This document shows, in pieces, positions 15,693 through 25,037 of a DNA stretch of 55,149 bases. The stretch lies in the NCBI GenBank assembly GCA_018820315.1, contig JAHJOQ010000147.1:1-55149 (forward strand), given 5' to 3'. The stretch comes from Candidatus Zixiibacteriota bacterium. Its GTDB lineage: Bacteria; Zixibacteria; MSB-5A5; JAABVY01; JAHJOQ01. Under the pieces are notes generated by a model. It was not told the origin of the DNA, searched no databases, and saw only the letters and a program-made list of their open reading frames with translations. Positions within the stretch are counted from its first letter, which is position 1. Each line of letters starts with the position of its first letter. Made by a program: the position numbers and the translations under genes.

Positions 15693-16535
15693 TCAGATGA
15701 TGACTTCTTTATGCCTTGCGGCATGACACTGTATATTGACTGCGGCCGGGAAGCTCGCGATATGACACGGATGCGCTTCAATAAAAACCGCGAGCGCAGT
15801 TGTCCGGCCACCGAGTCCCTGTGGGCCGATTCCGATTTTGTTGATTTTTTCGAGAAGCTCCTCTTCGAGAGCAGCATAGTATGGATCAGCATGCTTTGAA
15901 CCGACCTCGCGCAGAAGCGACTTCTTGGAAAGCTGTGCACACTTGTCGAACGTTCCTCCAACGCCGATACCGACAATGATCGGAGGGCAGGGATTGCCGC
16001 CAGAGCGCTTCACTCTGTCGATGACGAATTCCTTCAGGCCTTCGACGCCGTCTGATGGTTTCATCATCTTGACTTCGCTCATGTTTTCCGAGCCGCCACC
16101 CTTGGCAGCAAAGATGATCTTCAGTTGGTTGCCGGGGACTATTTCATAGTTGATGACAGCCGGTGTGTTGTCACCGGTATTGACTCTCTGGATCGGATCG
16201 CCGAGTATCGATTTGCGAAGGTAGCCATCTTTGTAACCCTGGCGGACACCCTCGTTGATAGCATCAGAAATCAAACCGCCGGTGAAATGGACATCCTGTC
16301 CCACCTCAACGAAAAAGACTGCGAAGCCGGTATCCTGACACATGGGGACAAGCTGGTCATGTGCGATCTCTGCATTCTTGACAATATCACCCAGGATACC
16401 TTTGCCGACCGGAGATTCTTCGCTCTGAGCGGCAGACTTGAGCGCATTCAGGACATCCTTCCCGAGGAAGTAGTTCGCCTCCATGCACATCTGCCTGACC
16501 TTGGGAATTATTTCACTAACGTTTATCTCACGCAT
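15693..16535 (-). CDS. fumA: Fumarate hydratase class I, alpha subunit
   Basis: This 280-residue protein is the N-terminal domain of class I fumarase, which holds the [4Fe-4S] cluster. Candidate Cys ligands are in PMCQDTG, GGNPCPP and FDKCAQLSKKSLL. The start was set at ATG 16535 (AAGGAG 6 nt upstream) rather than at 16616, which would overlap rpmA and add a low-complexity head. It lies 40 nt after rpmA, so it is probably co-transcribed with a ribosomal protein gene. An oxygen-sensitive class I fumarase suggests a low-oxygen life style, but that is inference. Confidence 0.92.
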   Translation of the reverse strand: MREINVSEIIPKVRQMCMEANYFLGKDVLNALKSAAQSEESPVGKGILGDIVKNAEIAHDQLVPMCQDTGFAVFFVEVGQDVHFTGGLISDAINEGVRQGYKDGYLRKSILGDPIQRVNTGDNTPAVINYEIVPGNQLKIIFAAKGGGSENMSEVKMMKPSDGVEGLKEFVIDRVKRSGGNPCPPIIVGIGVGGTFDKCAQLSKKSLLREVGSKHADPYYAALEEELLEKINKIGIGPQGLGGRTTALAVFIEAHPCHIASFPAAVNIQCHAARHKEVII

Positions 16536-16575
16536 AGCTGCTCCTTGCTGGTAAGACTGAAGAGAGGGAGAAGGA

Positions 16576-16836
16576 CTAGCTGGAGATTGCTTCAACCGAA
16601 ATGACTTTTTTGTCACGGCCCTTGCGGGAGAACTTCACATGCCCATCGACGAGCGAGAAAACCGTGAAGTCCTTTGCCAGACCGACATTCTCCCCGGGAT
16701 GGAATTTGGTGCCGCACTGACGTACAATAATGCTGCCGGCGGTTACGAATTCTCCGCCGTAAGCTTTCACGCCTCGCCGCTGTCCGTTGGAGTCGCGCCC
16801 GTTGCGGGACGATCCAACACCTTTCTTATGAGCCAT
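16576..16836 (-). CDS. rpmA: 50S ribosomal protein L27
   Basis: This 86-residue protein has the typical start [16 protein letters not shown], then [10 protein letters not shown], the [10 protein letters not shown] segment and VKFSRKG. The L27 N-terminus reaches the peptidyl-transferase centre. No cleavable N-terminal extension of the Firmicutes type is present. GGGAGG lies 5 nt before the ATG. It is not next to rplU (15 kb away, opposite strand) but sits between clpC and the fumarase genes. A promoter and a hairpin lie upstream. Confidence 0.97.
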   Translation of the reverse strand: MAHKKGVGSSRNGRDSNGQRRGVKAYGGEFVTAGSIIVRQCGTKFHPGENVGLAKDFTVFSLVDGHVKFSRKGRDKKVISVEAISS

Positions 16837-16858
16837 TCTTTCCTCCCGTCCACATTAG

Positions 16859-16886
16859 AAAGCCCAAATCTTGTAATTTGGGCTTT
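16859..16886 (-). terminator. Hairpin between clpC and rpmA: clpC terminator or rpmA attenuator
   Basis: Perfect 11-base arms (16859-16869 and 16876-16886) enclose a 6-nt loop. On the minus strand a short U-rich TTTCT follows. It is downstream of clpC but also downstream of the predicted rpmA promoter, so it would be the first structure in the rpmA leader. Confidence 0.6.
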
Positions 16887-16902
16887 TCAAAATCAGACGG
16901 CA

Positions 16903-16930
16903 AATATAACAGCATTTGCCGAAATGGCAA
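16903..16930 (-). promoter_or_regulatory. Predicted promoter of rpmA-fumA-fumB
   Basis: On the minus strand TTGCCA (16930-16925), a 16-nt spacer and TATATT (16908-16903) each match consensus at five of six bases. Transcription would start near 16896. Confidence 0.6.
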
Positions 16931-16939
16931 GCGAAAAAT

Positions 16940-19396
16940 CTATCGAGCCACTGGCTTTTCCGACGGATTCGGGTTGAACGTGAATTTCAACCCGTCAGAC
17001 CCTTCCGGGAAGTCGATAAGGATATCACAGTCGCCTGCATATTGGCCGCGCAGAATCTCCTCGGCCAGCGGATCTTCAAGGAATTTCTGGATAGCGCGGT
17101 TCAGGGGCCTGGCTCCAAAATGCGGATCATAACCCTTGTCGGCAATGTACTCTTTGGCCGCTGGCGAGAGAGTGAAAGATATGCCCTTGTCAGCCAAGCG
17201 CTTACCGACATCCGAAAGCTGGATTTCGATGATCTTCTTTATGTGATCCTTCGTGAGCTGGTGGAACGTAACTGTCTCGTCAATACGGTTTAGGAGTTCC
17301 GGATTGAATATCCTTTTCAACTCCTCGGTGACACGCTTCCGCATTGCCTCGTGATCCGGCCGATCCGCATCACCCGACTTGAAGCCGAGCGTTTTGGAAT
17401 CAAATATCTGCCTAGTGCCGATATTCGATGTCATGATTATAACAGTATTTCTGAAGTCGACCTTCCTGCCGAACGAATCGGTCAGGCTGCCGTCATCCAG
17501 AAGCTGTAGAAGGATATTGAACACATCCTGATGAGCCTTTTCGATTTCGTCGAGCAGCACCACCGAGTAGGGATGGCGGCGGACTTTCTCGGTGAGCTGT
17601 CCACCTTCCTCATATCCGACGTAGCCGGGAGGCGCTCCGACAAGTCTCGACACCGCAAACTTCTCCATGTACTCCGACATATCGATCCGCACGAGAGCGT
17701 TTTCATCCTCAAAGAGGAAACCTGCCAGCACTCTTGCGAGCTCGGTCTTGCCAACTCCTGTCGGCCCGAGGAATATGAATGACCCAATTGGCCGGTTCGG
17801 ATTGCCGAGCCCTGCACGTGCGCGTCTGATAGCTTTCGTGATGGCCGTAATAGCTTCATCCTGGCCGACAATGCTCTTCTGCAGTTCTTCTTCCATTCGG
17901 AGAAGCCGGCGTGATTCCTTCTCTTCAAGACGGAACAATGGGATGCCCGTCATTTGGGAGACGATTGCCGCGACATCCTCGCTGGTGAGTTCGATCTGTT
18001 CTTCTTCGCGGGCGGCGTGCCAGTCCTGCTTCATCTGCTCGAGTTTCTCGCGTTTTGCCTTCAATTCGTCTCGCAGATGAGCGGCGCGTTCGAACTCCTG
18101 ATTCTTGACGGCATCTTCCTTCCGCTTGGAAAGTTCTTCGATTTCATTCTCAAAATCGGTGAACTCCTGCGGTTTGGTGTAAGTCGACAAATGCGCGCGC
18201 GAACCGGCTTCATCGATAATATCGAGGGCCTTATCCGGCTGGAATTTCCCGGTAATATACCTATCCGAGAGCTTCACCGCCGCTTCGATCGCGCTGTCGC
18301 TAATTTCGAGCCTATGATGCTCTTCATATTTCTGTTTGAGACCTTGAAGAATCTTGATCGTATCATCGGTTGATGGTGGCTCGACCATAACAGTCTGGAA
18401 CCTGCGGTCGAGAGCGCCATCTTTCTCGATATATTTTCTGTATTCGTTGAGGGTCGTGGCGCCGATACACTGCAATTCGCCTCTCGACAGAGTAGGCTTG
18501 AAGATGTTCGAAGCATCCAATGATCCCTCGGCACCACCGGCACCGACTATGGTATGCAACTCATCTATGAAGATGATTACATCTTTCGAGCTGATTATCT
18601 CGTTCATGACAGCTTTCAACCGCTCTTCGAACTGGCCTCTGTACTTGGTGCCAGCCACCAGCGAAGCCATATCGAGAGTCACCAGCCTCTTGTTCTCCAA
18701 TGTCTGCGGGACTTTGCCCTGGACGATTCTCTGCGCCAATCCTTCTGCAATAGCTGTCTTGCCCACGCCAGGTTCGCCGATCAGCACCGGGTTATTTTTC
18801 TTGCGACGCGACAATATCTGGCTGACACGCTCGATTTCGTCTTCACGCCCGATAATCGGATCGAGTTTTCCGCGCCGTGCGAGTTCTGTCAGATCGCGGC
18901 CGAAATGATCAAGAGCTGGAGTCTTGCTTTTCTTGCGCTTGCGAGCAAACGACGACGGATTACCGCTGATGATATTCTTCAGCTCGTCATACACCTCCTG
19001 ATAGGAGATGTCGTACATTGTCAACACCTGAGCTGCTACGCCCTCTTCATCCTTGAGCAGGGCGAGGAGGATGTGCTCGGTGTCAATGTCTTTTGATTTC
19101 AACGCGCGCGCTTCCTGTCCAGCGACCTCCAGAGTCTTCTTGGCGCGGGCTGTCAGGGGAAGCTGGCCCATTGTCATCGTGCCGCCAGACGGCTGCACCA
19201 CGTCCTCAATCGACTGCTTTAGGTCAGCCAGATCGAGTCCGATATTGCTGATTATTTCGACGGATCGGCCTTCGCCAAGCCGTATGAGACCGAGAAGAAG
19301 ATGTTCCGTGCCGATGTAGTCGTGGCGAAGTCGAGCAGCTTCATCGCGAGCATACTCGATTGCCTTCCTCGCTAGTTCAGTGAACATCTCATTCAT
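16940..19396 (-). CDS. clpC: AAA+ unfoldase ClpC
   Basis: ClpC unfolds proteins for the ClpP protease. The 818 residues comprise an N-terminal double Clp_N repeat (1-145) and two AAA+ modules (Walker A GEPGVGKTA and GPTGVGKTE). A UVR motif in the middle domain (EEDAVKNQEFERAAHLRDEL-like, near 420-450) marks ClpC rather than ClpB or ClpA. Glu31 and Glu107, both in TEH-L/I-LL contexts, match the phosphoarginine-binding positions known in Bacillus subtilis ClpC. GGGAGG lies 7 nt before the ATG. mcsB ends 25 nt upstream and mcsA precedes it, so the pArg tagging and degradation genes are together. clpP is not in the window. Confidence 0.96.
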   Translation of the reverse strand: MNEMFTELARKAIEYARDEAARLRHDYIGTEHLLLGLIRLGEGRSVEIISNIGLDLADLKQSIEDVVQPSGGTMTMGQLPLTARAKKTLEVAGQEARALKSKDIDTEHILLALLKDEEGVAAQVLTMYDISYQEVYDELKNIISGNPSSFARKRKKSKTPALDHFGRDLTELARRGKLDPIIGREDEIERVSQILSRRKKNNPVLIGEPGVGKTAIAEGLAQRIVQGKVPQTLENKRLVTLDMASLVAGTKYRGQFEERLKAVMNEIISSKDVIIFIDELHTIVGAGGAEGSLDASNIFKPTLSRGELQCIGATTLNEYRKYIEKDGALDRRFQTVMVEPPSTDDTIKILQGLKQKYEEHHRLEISDSAIEAAVKLSDRYITGKFQPDKALDIIDEAGSRAHLSTYTKPQEFTDFENEIEELSKRKEDAVKNQEFERAAHLRDELKAKREKLEQMKQDWHAAREEEQIELTSEDVAAIVSQMTGIPLFRLEEKESRRLLRMEEELQKSIVGQDEAITAITKAIRRARAGLGNPNRPIGSFIFLGPTGVGKTELARVLAGFLFEDENALVRIDMSEYMEKFAVSRLVGAPPGYVGYEEGGQLTEKVRRHPYSVVLLDEIEKAHQDVFNILLQLLDDGSLTDSFGRKVDFRNTVIIMTSNIGTRQIFDSKTLGFKSGDADRPDHEAMRKRVTEELKRIFNPELLNRIDETVTFHQLTKDHIKKIIEIQLSDVGKRLADKGISFTLSPAAKEYIADKGYDPHFGARPLNRAIQKFLEDPLAEEILRGQYAGDCDILIDFPEGSDGLKFTFNPNPSEKPVAR

Positions 19397-19421
19397 GTCA
19401 GACCTCCCTGGTTATCGTCGA

Positions 19422-20471
19422 TCACCGGTCAGCCAGCCGTTCACGGACGAGCTGCGCCCGTCTGCTGTCACGCTCAGATGGTGAAAGTTCTTCATTTAGC
19501 AATTTCTGCAAATGCGCTGGCTGAACCAGAAGCATTATCTCGTTGATCAGCCGGAGCGGGAGCATGTCGAGAATTCCCATTGCAACTCCCATCCTCATCG
19601 CAGAAAGCAGATTCATAGCTTCTCCGGACGACAGCACGCGGGCATGTTTCAGAATACCGTATGCGCGCCATATCTTGTCCTTTATCTCTTCTCCCGCATC
19701 CCTGATCAGAGTCGTGCGGGCATTTTCCTCGTGAGCCATCAATTGTCGAGTCACTTCTTCAAGCGACCCAATTATGTCTTCCTCTTTGCGGCCCAAAGTC
19801 GTCTGGTTCGAGACCTGGAAGATATTCCCCAGGACATCCGACCCTTCGCCATAAAATCCTCTCACTGCCAGACCGACCTTTGTAATCTGAGATAACACGC
19901 CGTCAATCTCATTCGTCAACACAAGCCCTGGCAAGTGTATTAACACTGACGCACGAAGGCCGGTTCCAACATTAGTGGGACAGGATGTCAGGAAACCGTA
20001 GTCGCTGCTGAAATCGTATTCGAGTTTGTTGCCCAGCTCGTGGTCAGTCCTTTCGGCATTATTCATCGCGGTCTGTATTTCGAGACCGGACTGGAAGGAT
20101 TGAATTCGTAGGTGGTCTTCTTCATTAATCATGATGGAGACCGATTCGTCATCTCTGACATACAGCGCGCGGTTCGTACTTGTCCTGAGAAACTCTGGCG
20201 AGATAAGGTGTCTCTCAATAAGGAAATTGCGATCGAGATCGTCAATTGTTTCCGACTCGTACAACTTGCCGATGTCAAGCATGCCTTTCTCTTCGAGGGC
20301 CGAGCGGACATATTCTTTGGCCTTGGCCTGCATTTCATCGGAAGCGCGGTCGGGGTAATGGATATCGGCGACGTTACGCGCCAGCCTGATGCGACTGGAA
20401 AGTACTATTGCGGCGTCTGTACCATCGGCTTGCAGCCATTTCGCAGGTTTATCTACCAGTTCTTCAAACAT
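19422..20471 (-). CDS. mcsB: Protein-arginine kinase McsB
   Basis: McsB phosphorylates arginines on proteins, marking them for ClpCP. The 349 residues show the phosphagen-kinase fold motifs SSRIRLARN, INEEDHLRIQ and the Cys-containing active loop SCPTNVGTGLRASV. The C-terminal RDSRRA (334-339) matches the RDxxRA motif that forms the allosteric pArg site of Bacillus McsB. Creatine/arginine kinases lack that motif, so this is a true McsB. ATG 20471 has AAGAGGA 4 nt upstream and was preferred to 20486. It lies 47 nt after mcsA and 25 nt before clpC. Confidence 0.95.
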   Translation of the reverse strand: MFEELVDKPAKWLQADGTDAAIVLSSRIRLARNVADIHYPDRASDEMQAKAKEYVRSALEEKGMLDIGKLYESETIDDLDRNFLIERHLISPEFLRTSTNRALYVRDDESVSIMINEEDHLRIQSFQSGLEIQTAMNNAERTDHELGNKLEYDFSSDYGFLTSCPTNVGTGLRASVLIHLPGLVLTNEIDGVLSQITKVGLAVRGFYGEGSDVLGNIFQVSNQTTLGRKEEDIIGSLEEVTRQLMAHEENARTTLIRDAGEEIKDKIWRAYGILKHARVLSSGEAMNLLSAMRMGVAMGILDMLPLRLINEIMLLVQPAHLQKLLNEELSPSERDSRRAQLVRERLADR

Positions 20472-20518
20472 AGTTCCTCTTACCAAAATATACCTTGCGT
20501 CAATATAGAGTGCAAGGA

Positions 20519-21022
20519 CTATTGCCCGCTTGAGACAATGCCCTTAATACGATCTCGCAATTCGGCAGCGAGTTCGAAGTTCTCAGACTGCACTGCGTCG
20601 CGCAACTCTTCCTGTAGCTTCCGTCCTTCCTTCAACGGCTTCATCTTGTCCGGTGAACCCCACGGTAGCTTCCCCGAGTGCCGATTGGATCCGTGGATCT
20701 TCCTTAGCAAGTCGTCCAGCGGTGCATGGAATGCACTGTAGCACCCACCACATCCGAAACGACCAGTCTTCGAAAATTCTGAGAATGTCAACCCACATTT
20801 CTGACACTCAAGTTGCTCCTGTCTATCAATACCCGTCGCAAGCGTTTTCTCCACCATGCTCGCCAGAAAGTCACCGAGAGGGAAGGGAGCGTTCTTGAGA
20901 GGATTCTCGAATCCTCTGCGAGACGCACAATTGGCACACAGGTCCAGAACGGACGTGTCGTTTCCCACGATCTGGGTCAGGTGTATTATGGCTTCGTTCT
21001 TCTGACAATCCTGGCACAACAT
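20519..21022 (-). CDS. mcsA: McsA-type zinc protein, activator of McsB
   Basis: This 167-residue protein has four Cys pairs (CQDC at 3-6, CANC, CQKC, CGGC) for two zinc sites. A basic linker and a C-terminal UVR motif (LRDAVQSENFELAAELRDRI) follow. That layout is McsA, which binds and activates McsB and contacts ClpC. It starts with GAGGAG upstream, 11 nt after lolD. In Firmicutes ctsR precedes mcsA; here the preceding genes are lysS and the Lol exporter genes, and no CtsR-like gene is in the window, so heat-shock control must work otherwise. Confidence 0.92.
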   Translation of the reverse strand: MLCQDCQKNEAIIHLTQIVGNDTSVLDLCANCASRRGFENPLKNAPFPLGDFLASMVEKTLATGIDRQEQLECQKCGLTFSEFSKTGRFGCGGCYSAFHAPLDDLLRKIHGSNRHSGKLPWGSPDKMKPLKEGRKLQEELRDAVQSENFELAAELRDRIKGIVSSGQ

Positions 21023-21033
21023 ATCCTATCTCC

Positions 21034-21780
21034 TCACCTTGCGGGAATTGTCACACCGGCTGAGAGTTCATATGTCTCGTCGGCACTCTCAGCAAGTTCT
21101 CGATTATGAGTTGCGACCACGAAAGTGATTCCCATACTCCTGTTCAAATCGCAAAGCATCTCGTGTAGTGCGGATGCAGTCTTCGTGTCGAGGTTGCCAC
21201 TCGGTTCATCCGCGAGGACAACCTTCGGATCTGTCACAAGAGCTCTTGCCACCGCAACCCGCTGCTGTTCACCACCCGAGAGCTTGCCCGGCTTGTGGCT
21301 CGTCCTCTCCGACAAACCAAGCCTTCCCAATAAGTAAGACGCCTTCTCTTCGGCTGTCGTTTGATCAGTCCCTCGTATTAGCAGAGGCATCATTACGTTT
21401 TCCAGGGCAGTGAAATCAGACATCAAGTGGTGAAACTGAAATACAAAACCGACATTCTCGTTTCTGAATTGCGCCATCGAGTCGTCATTCATACTTGCGT
21501 AATCCGTACCGCAGACTTCCAGCATGCCGTCCGTAGCGCGATCAAGTCCTCCGAGAATGTGCAGGAGAGTACTCTTGCCCGCTCCTGATTCACCTACTAC
21601 TGCAGCCATCTGTCCACGCTCTATGCTCAAGTCGACTCCATTGAGTACATTCAATGAGCCGTCCACTGACAGAAAGCTCTTCCGGAGACCCGTTGCTTTG
21701 ATCACAATTGAGCTGCTGTCCTTCCGCTCCGAATCCACGTCCGATGCGGCATCATGACGACTATTCATATTTTCGCCCAT
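21034..21780 (-). CDS. lolD: Lipoprotein-releasing ABC transporter ATP-binding protein LolD
   Basis: This 248-residue ATPase has Walker [11 protein letters not shown]-loop FQFHHLM, signature [15 protein letters not shown], Walker [12 protein letters not shown] and the H-loop ATH. These are typical of the LolD/MacB/FtsE group. LolD powers extraction of lipoproteins from the inner membrane. The preceding gene encodes a LolC/E permease, which settles the assignment. The first 25 residues are charged and variable. The start could be ATG 21780 or 21768; neither has a clear ribosome-binding site. Confidence 0.9.
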   Translation of the reverse strand: MGENMNSRHDAASDVDSERKDSSSIVIKATGLRKSFLSVDGSLNVLNGVDLSIERGQMAAVVGESGAGKSTLLHILGGLDRATDGMLEVCGTDYASMNDDSMAQFRNENVGFVFQFHHLMSDFTALENVMMPLLIRGTDQTTAEEKASYLLGRLGLSERTSHKPGKLSGGEQQRVAVARALVTDPKVVLADEPSGNLDTKTASALHEMLCDLNRSMGITFVVATHNRELAESADETYELSAGVTIPAR

Positions 21781-21803
21781 ATGTGACTTTTGTTTAGTAT
21801 AAT

Positions 21804-23042
21804 TTACTCATATCTAAGAATTTCAACAGGATAGAGACGCCCCGCCCGGTGTGCCGGATAGAGAGCAGCCAGGAAGCTAAGAAGAATCGACGTTGCCGAA
21901 ATCACCACGAAATCGAGCGGCTCCATTCTCACAGGCAGCTTGCTTATGAAGTATATGTCCGCAGGCAACGATATTATTCCAAACTCCTGCTGCAACAGAC
22001 ACACAATTACTGCCAAAGTGATACCGAGCACCGTGCCGATCGTTCCAGTCGCCAGACCTTGATACACGAAGATTCGTGAGATAGATTTCCGCAAGGCGCC
22101 CATAGACTTAAGTATTGCTATCTCACGTTTCTTCTCAAGGACGAGCATCACCAGCGTGGAGATGATATTGAACGCAGCTACAGCGATTATCAACGCAAAT
22201 CCGAGAAACATGCCGTACTTCTCGAGCTTCATCCATGAATAGAGATTCTTGTGCATTTCTGTCCAGTCAGTCGCGAAATATGGAAAGCCGAGGTCCCTGT
22301 TCAGGGCTGCTGCGACCTGAGCAGACTTGTACATGTCGTCGATCTTGATTTGAATACCGGTCACTTTCTGTTCCAGTTTGAACAGCTTCTGCGCCGATGT
22401 GATGCTTATATAGGAGAGCGATGCGTCGTACTCATGAAGTCCGTTGGAGAAGATACCTGACACGGTAAACTGTGCGACTTTCGGCATTTTCATACCTGTG
22501 ACGCCACCTACCAGCGACATATCTTTAAGGCTCATCAGAACGACTCTTGATCCGACGGTCACTCCAAGCCGCTCTGCAAGCGTTTCTCCGAGCACTATTC
22601 CCGGCAGTCCTGATTCAAGTGTGTCGAGATTGAGATCACCGCGAGTGATTGTCTCCTGCAGATTCGATACGCCGCGCTCGAGATTAGGATCAATCCCGCG
22701 CACCATCGTTCCATCATTCTCCTTTGCAGATGATATCGAAGCTTTATAATAGACGAAAGGCGCAGCGGCCACGACGCGATCGACCTTTCTGACTTCCTCC
22801 AGCAGTTTATCCGTCTCCTGAATCCCGACATCATCGAAAGTGAAAATCGAAATATGCGCAAGGGTACCGACGATTCGTTCACGCACCTCCGACTCGAAAC
22901 CATTCATCATAGAGAGAACGGTCACCAGAGCCGCGACGCCGATTGTAATGCCGGTGATCGTGATGAAGGAGATCACTGAGATGAAACCTTCCCGTTGCCT
23001 CGACTTCATATACCGGGTGGCGATGAAAAGCTCGTACCTCAT
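21804..23042 (-). CDS. lolC: Lipoprotein-releasing ABC transporter permease (LolC/LolE family)
   Basis: This 412-residue protein has the LolC/E layout: one helix near residues 20-45 (ISVISFITITGITIGVAALV), a large periplasmic domain (about 50-265), then three helices (near 275-305, 320-350 and 370-400). The start YELFIATRYMKSR is typical. Only one permease gene is present, so it may work as a homodimer, as proposed for single-permease (LolF-type) systems. It begins 3 nt after lysS. With LolD it would release lipoproteins such as the propeller protein and the glutaminyl cyclase. Whether it is LolC, LolE or LolF cannot be told from sequence alone. Confidence 0.9.
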   Translation of the reverse strand: MRYELFIATRYMKSRQREGFISVISFITITGITIGVAALVTVLSMMNGFESEVRERIVGTLAHISIFTFDDVGIQETDKLLEEVRKVDRVVAAAPFVYYKASISSAKENDGTMVRGIDPNLERGVSNLQETITRGDLNLDTLESGLPGIVLGETLAERLGVTVGSRVVLMSLKDMSLVGGVTGMKMPKVAQFTVSGIFSNGLHEYDASLSYISITSAQKLFKLEQKVTGIQIKIDDMYKSAQVAAALNRDLGFPYFATDWTEMHKNLYSWMKLEKYGMFLGFALIIAVAAFNIISTLVMLVLEKKREIAILKSMGALRKSISRIFVYQGLATGTIGTVLGITLAVIVCLLQQEFGIISLPADIYFISKLPVRMEPLDFVVISATSILLSFLAALYPAHRAGRLYPVEILRYE

Positions 23043-23045
23043 ATC

Positions 23046-24521
23046 CTACTCCGGTTTCAATTGCGGGAAAAGAAGCACCTCACGGATGTTCGTCTGATTG
23101 GTCAGGAGCATTACGACGCGATCAACTCCGAAGCCGAGTCCGCCGGTTGGGGGCATCCCGTGTTCGAGGGCGCGAAGGAAGTCCTCATCCATAACCTGCG
23201 CTTCCTTGTCGCCGAGCTTCGAGAGCTGCTTCTGCATCGCGAAACGCTCTCTCTGATCGAGAGGATCATTTAGTTCAGAGAAAGCATTTGCAACTTCGAT
23301 CTCGCAGATGAACAGCTCAAATCGCTCCGTCAGCCTGGGATCGTCGCGGTGCACTTTCGCAAGTGGCGACATCTCGATCGGGTGATCGGTAATGAACGTG
23401 GGCCGTATCAGATTCGGCTGCACCTTCTCAGTGAAAATGTCATCTATGATCTTGCCGCGTCCTCTCGACTCCTCAACTTCGATGCCTTTTTCTTTGCATG
23501 CTGCTTTCAATTCGGCCTCATCCAGGTTCTCAGCATCGATGCCGGAGTACCTCTTGATTGCTTCGAGCATCGGAAGGCGTTCCCATTCGCAGTCCAGTTC
23601 GATCTCTTCATCCTTGTACGTGATCGTAGTTCTGCCCAGGACTTCGCGTGCGGCGTGAACAAGTAGCTTCTGCATCAATTCCATAATGTCATTATAATCT
23701 ACGTACGCCTGATAGAGCTCGATCATCGTGAATTCGGGATTGTGTGTCCTGTCGAGACCTTCATTTCTGAAATCCTTGCAGACTTCGTACACTTTTTCGA
23801 AGCCACCTATAATCAGTCTCTTGAGATAAAGCTCGTCGGCGATGCGAAGGTAGAGCTCCATGCCGAGACGGTTATGATGGGTTGTGAACGGTTCGGCAGA
23901 TCCACCGCCGTATAGCGGCTGAAGTATCGGGGTTTCGACTTCGACAAACCCATCGTTATCGAGATAATCCCTGATCGACCGTATGATCTTGGCTCGATTC
24001 AGGAATATTTCCTTAACTTCTCTATTAGAGATGAGATCGAGATAGCGCTGCCGGTAGCGCATCTCTACATCCTTGAGCCCGTGCCACTTTTCCGGCAGAG
24101 GCCGGAGGGATTTCGCGAGCATTTCGAAGCTCTCGACCCATATGGACATTTCACCCTTTTTGGTGCGAAAGACTTTTCCCCTGCACCCGATTAGATCGCC
24201 GATATCAATCTGCTTGTAGAGCGCGTAAAGTTCATCGCCGACCACGTCCTTCTTGAAATAGAGCTGTATCTGCCCAAGATCATCCTGGATGTGGCAGAAT
24301 CCCGCTTTGCCCATCACGCGAATTGTCATTACACGACCTGCAAGAGTGATTCGCTCCTCGCTTTGTTCGAGCGATTCGAAATTCTCTTTGACTTGTTCAG
24401 ATCGATGAGACACTTCAAACCTGTACGGAAACGGATTGATTCCCGCTTTGCGCAGTTCTTCCAACTTCTTTATTCGCACGGATCGCTGATCGACCGTCAT
24501 CTCATTCTCATTGCTGGTCAA
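23046..24521 (-). CDS. lysS: Lysyl-tRNA synthetase, class II
   Basis: This 491-residue enzyme charges tRNA-Lys. An OB-fold anticodon-binding domain (about 60-165) precedes the class II catalytic core: motif 1 (FVEVETPILQP), motif 2 (FRNEGLDRTHNPEFTM) and motif 3 (GLGFGVDRVVMLLT near the end). The start is probably TTG 24521 with GGAG 8 nt upstream; ATG 24500 is the alternative. It lies between coaD and the Lol genes in a long minus-strand run. Confidence 0.97.
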   Translation of the reverse strand: MTSNENEMTVDQRSVRIKKLEELRKAGINPFPYRFEVSHRSEQVKENFESLEQSEERITLAGRVMTIRVMGKAGFCHIQDDLGQIQLYFKKDVVGDELYALYKQIDIGDLIGCRGKVFRTKKGEMSIWVESFEMLAKSLRPLPEKWHGLKDVEMRYRQRYLDLISNREVKEIFLNRAKIIRSIRDYLDNDGFVEVETPILQPLYGGGSAEPFTTHHNRLGMELYLRIADELYLKRLIIGGFEKVYEVCKDFRNEGLDRTHNPEFTMIELYQAYVDYNDIMELMQKLLVHAAREVLGRTTITYKDEEIELDCEWERLPMLEAIKRYSGIDAENLDEAELKAACKEKGIEVEESRGRGKIIDDIFTEKVQPNLIRPTFITDHPIEMSPLAKVHRDDPRLTERFELFICEIEVANAFSELNDPLDQRERFAMQKQLSKLGDKEAQVMDEDFLRALEHGMPPTGGLGFGVDRVVMLLTNQTNIREVLLFPQLKPE

Positions 24522-24548
24522 TTCTCACTCCAGATTGATAGGTTCATC

Positions 24549-25037
24549 CTATGTGACATTGGGAAACTTCTTCCTGAGCGCGTCTTCAACGGCCGCAGGT
24601 ACAAACGCCGATATGTCGCCACCGTTCTTCGCAACTTCCTTGATGAGGGAAGAGGATATATAGACATAACTCAAGGATGGCATCAAGAAGACTGTTTCCG
24701 CTCTGTTGGCAAGTTCTCGGTTCATTAGTGCGAGCTGGAATTCGTACTCAAAATCCGATACCGCTCTCAGGCCTCGAATAATCGCGACAGCTTCGGATTC
24801 TTCGACGAATTTCGCAAGCAGTCCCGAGAAAGGGACTACATTGACATTTTGCATTGATGAGATCGCGCCTCTAACCAGCTCGACACGCTCCTCCAGATCG
24901 AACAGATACGGTTTCATGCCATTGGCTACAACCGCCACTATGATTTTGTCGAACATGCCTGAGGCGCGGCTCACTAAATCGAGGTGGCCATTTGTCACTG
25001 GATCAAAACTGCCGGGATATATTGCGGTTCTCATCAC
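24549..25037 (-). CDS. coaD: Phosphopantetheine adenylyltransferase
   Basis: CoaD makes dephospho-CoA from 4'-phosphopantetheine and ATP, the next-to-last step of CoA synthesis. The 162 residues contain the nucleotidyltransferase signature GSFDPVTNGH, the RGLRAVSDFEYEF helix and the ISSSLIKEVA motif, at typical length. The start overlaps the rsmD stop: either GTG 25037 or ATG 25034. rsmD-coaD is a common bacterial gene pair. Confidence 0.96.
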   Translation of the reverse strand: MMRTAIYPGSFDPVTNGHLDLVSRASGMFDKIIVAVVANGMKPYLFDLEERVELVRGAISSMQNVNVVPFSGLLAKFVEESEAVAIIRGLRAVSDFEYEFQLALMNRELANRAETVFLMPSLSYVYISSSLIKEVAKNGGDISAFVPAAVEDALRKKFPNVT

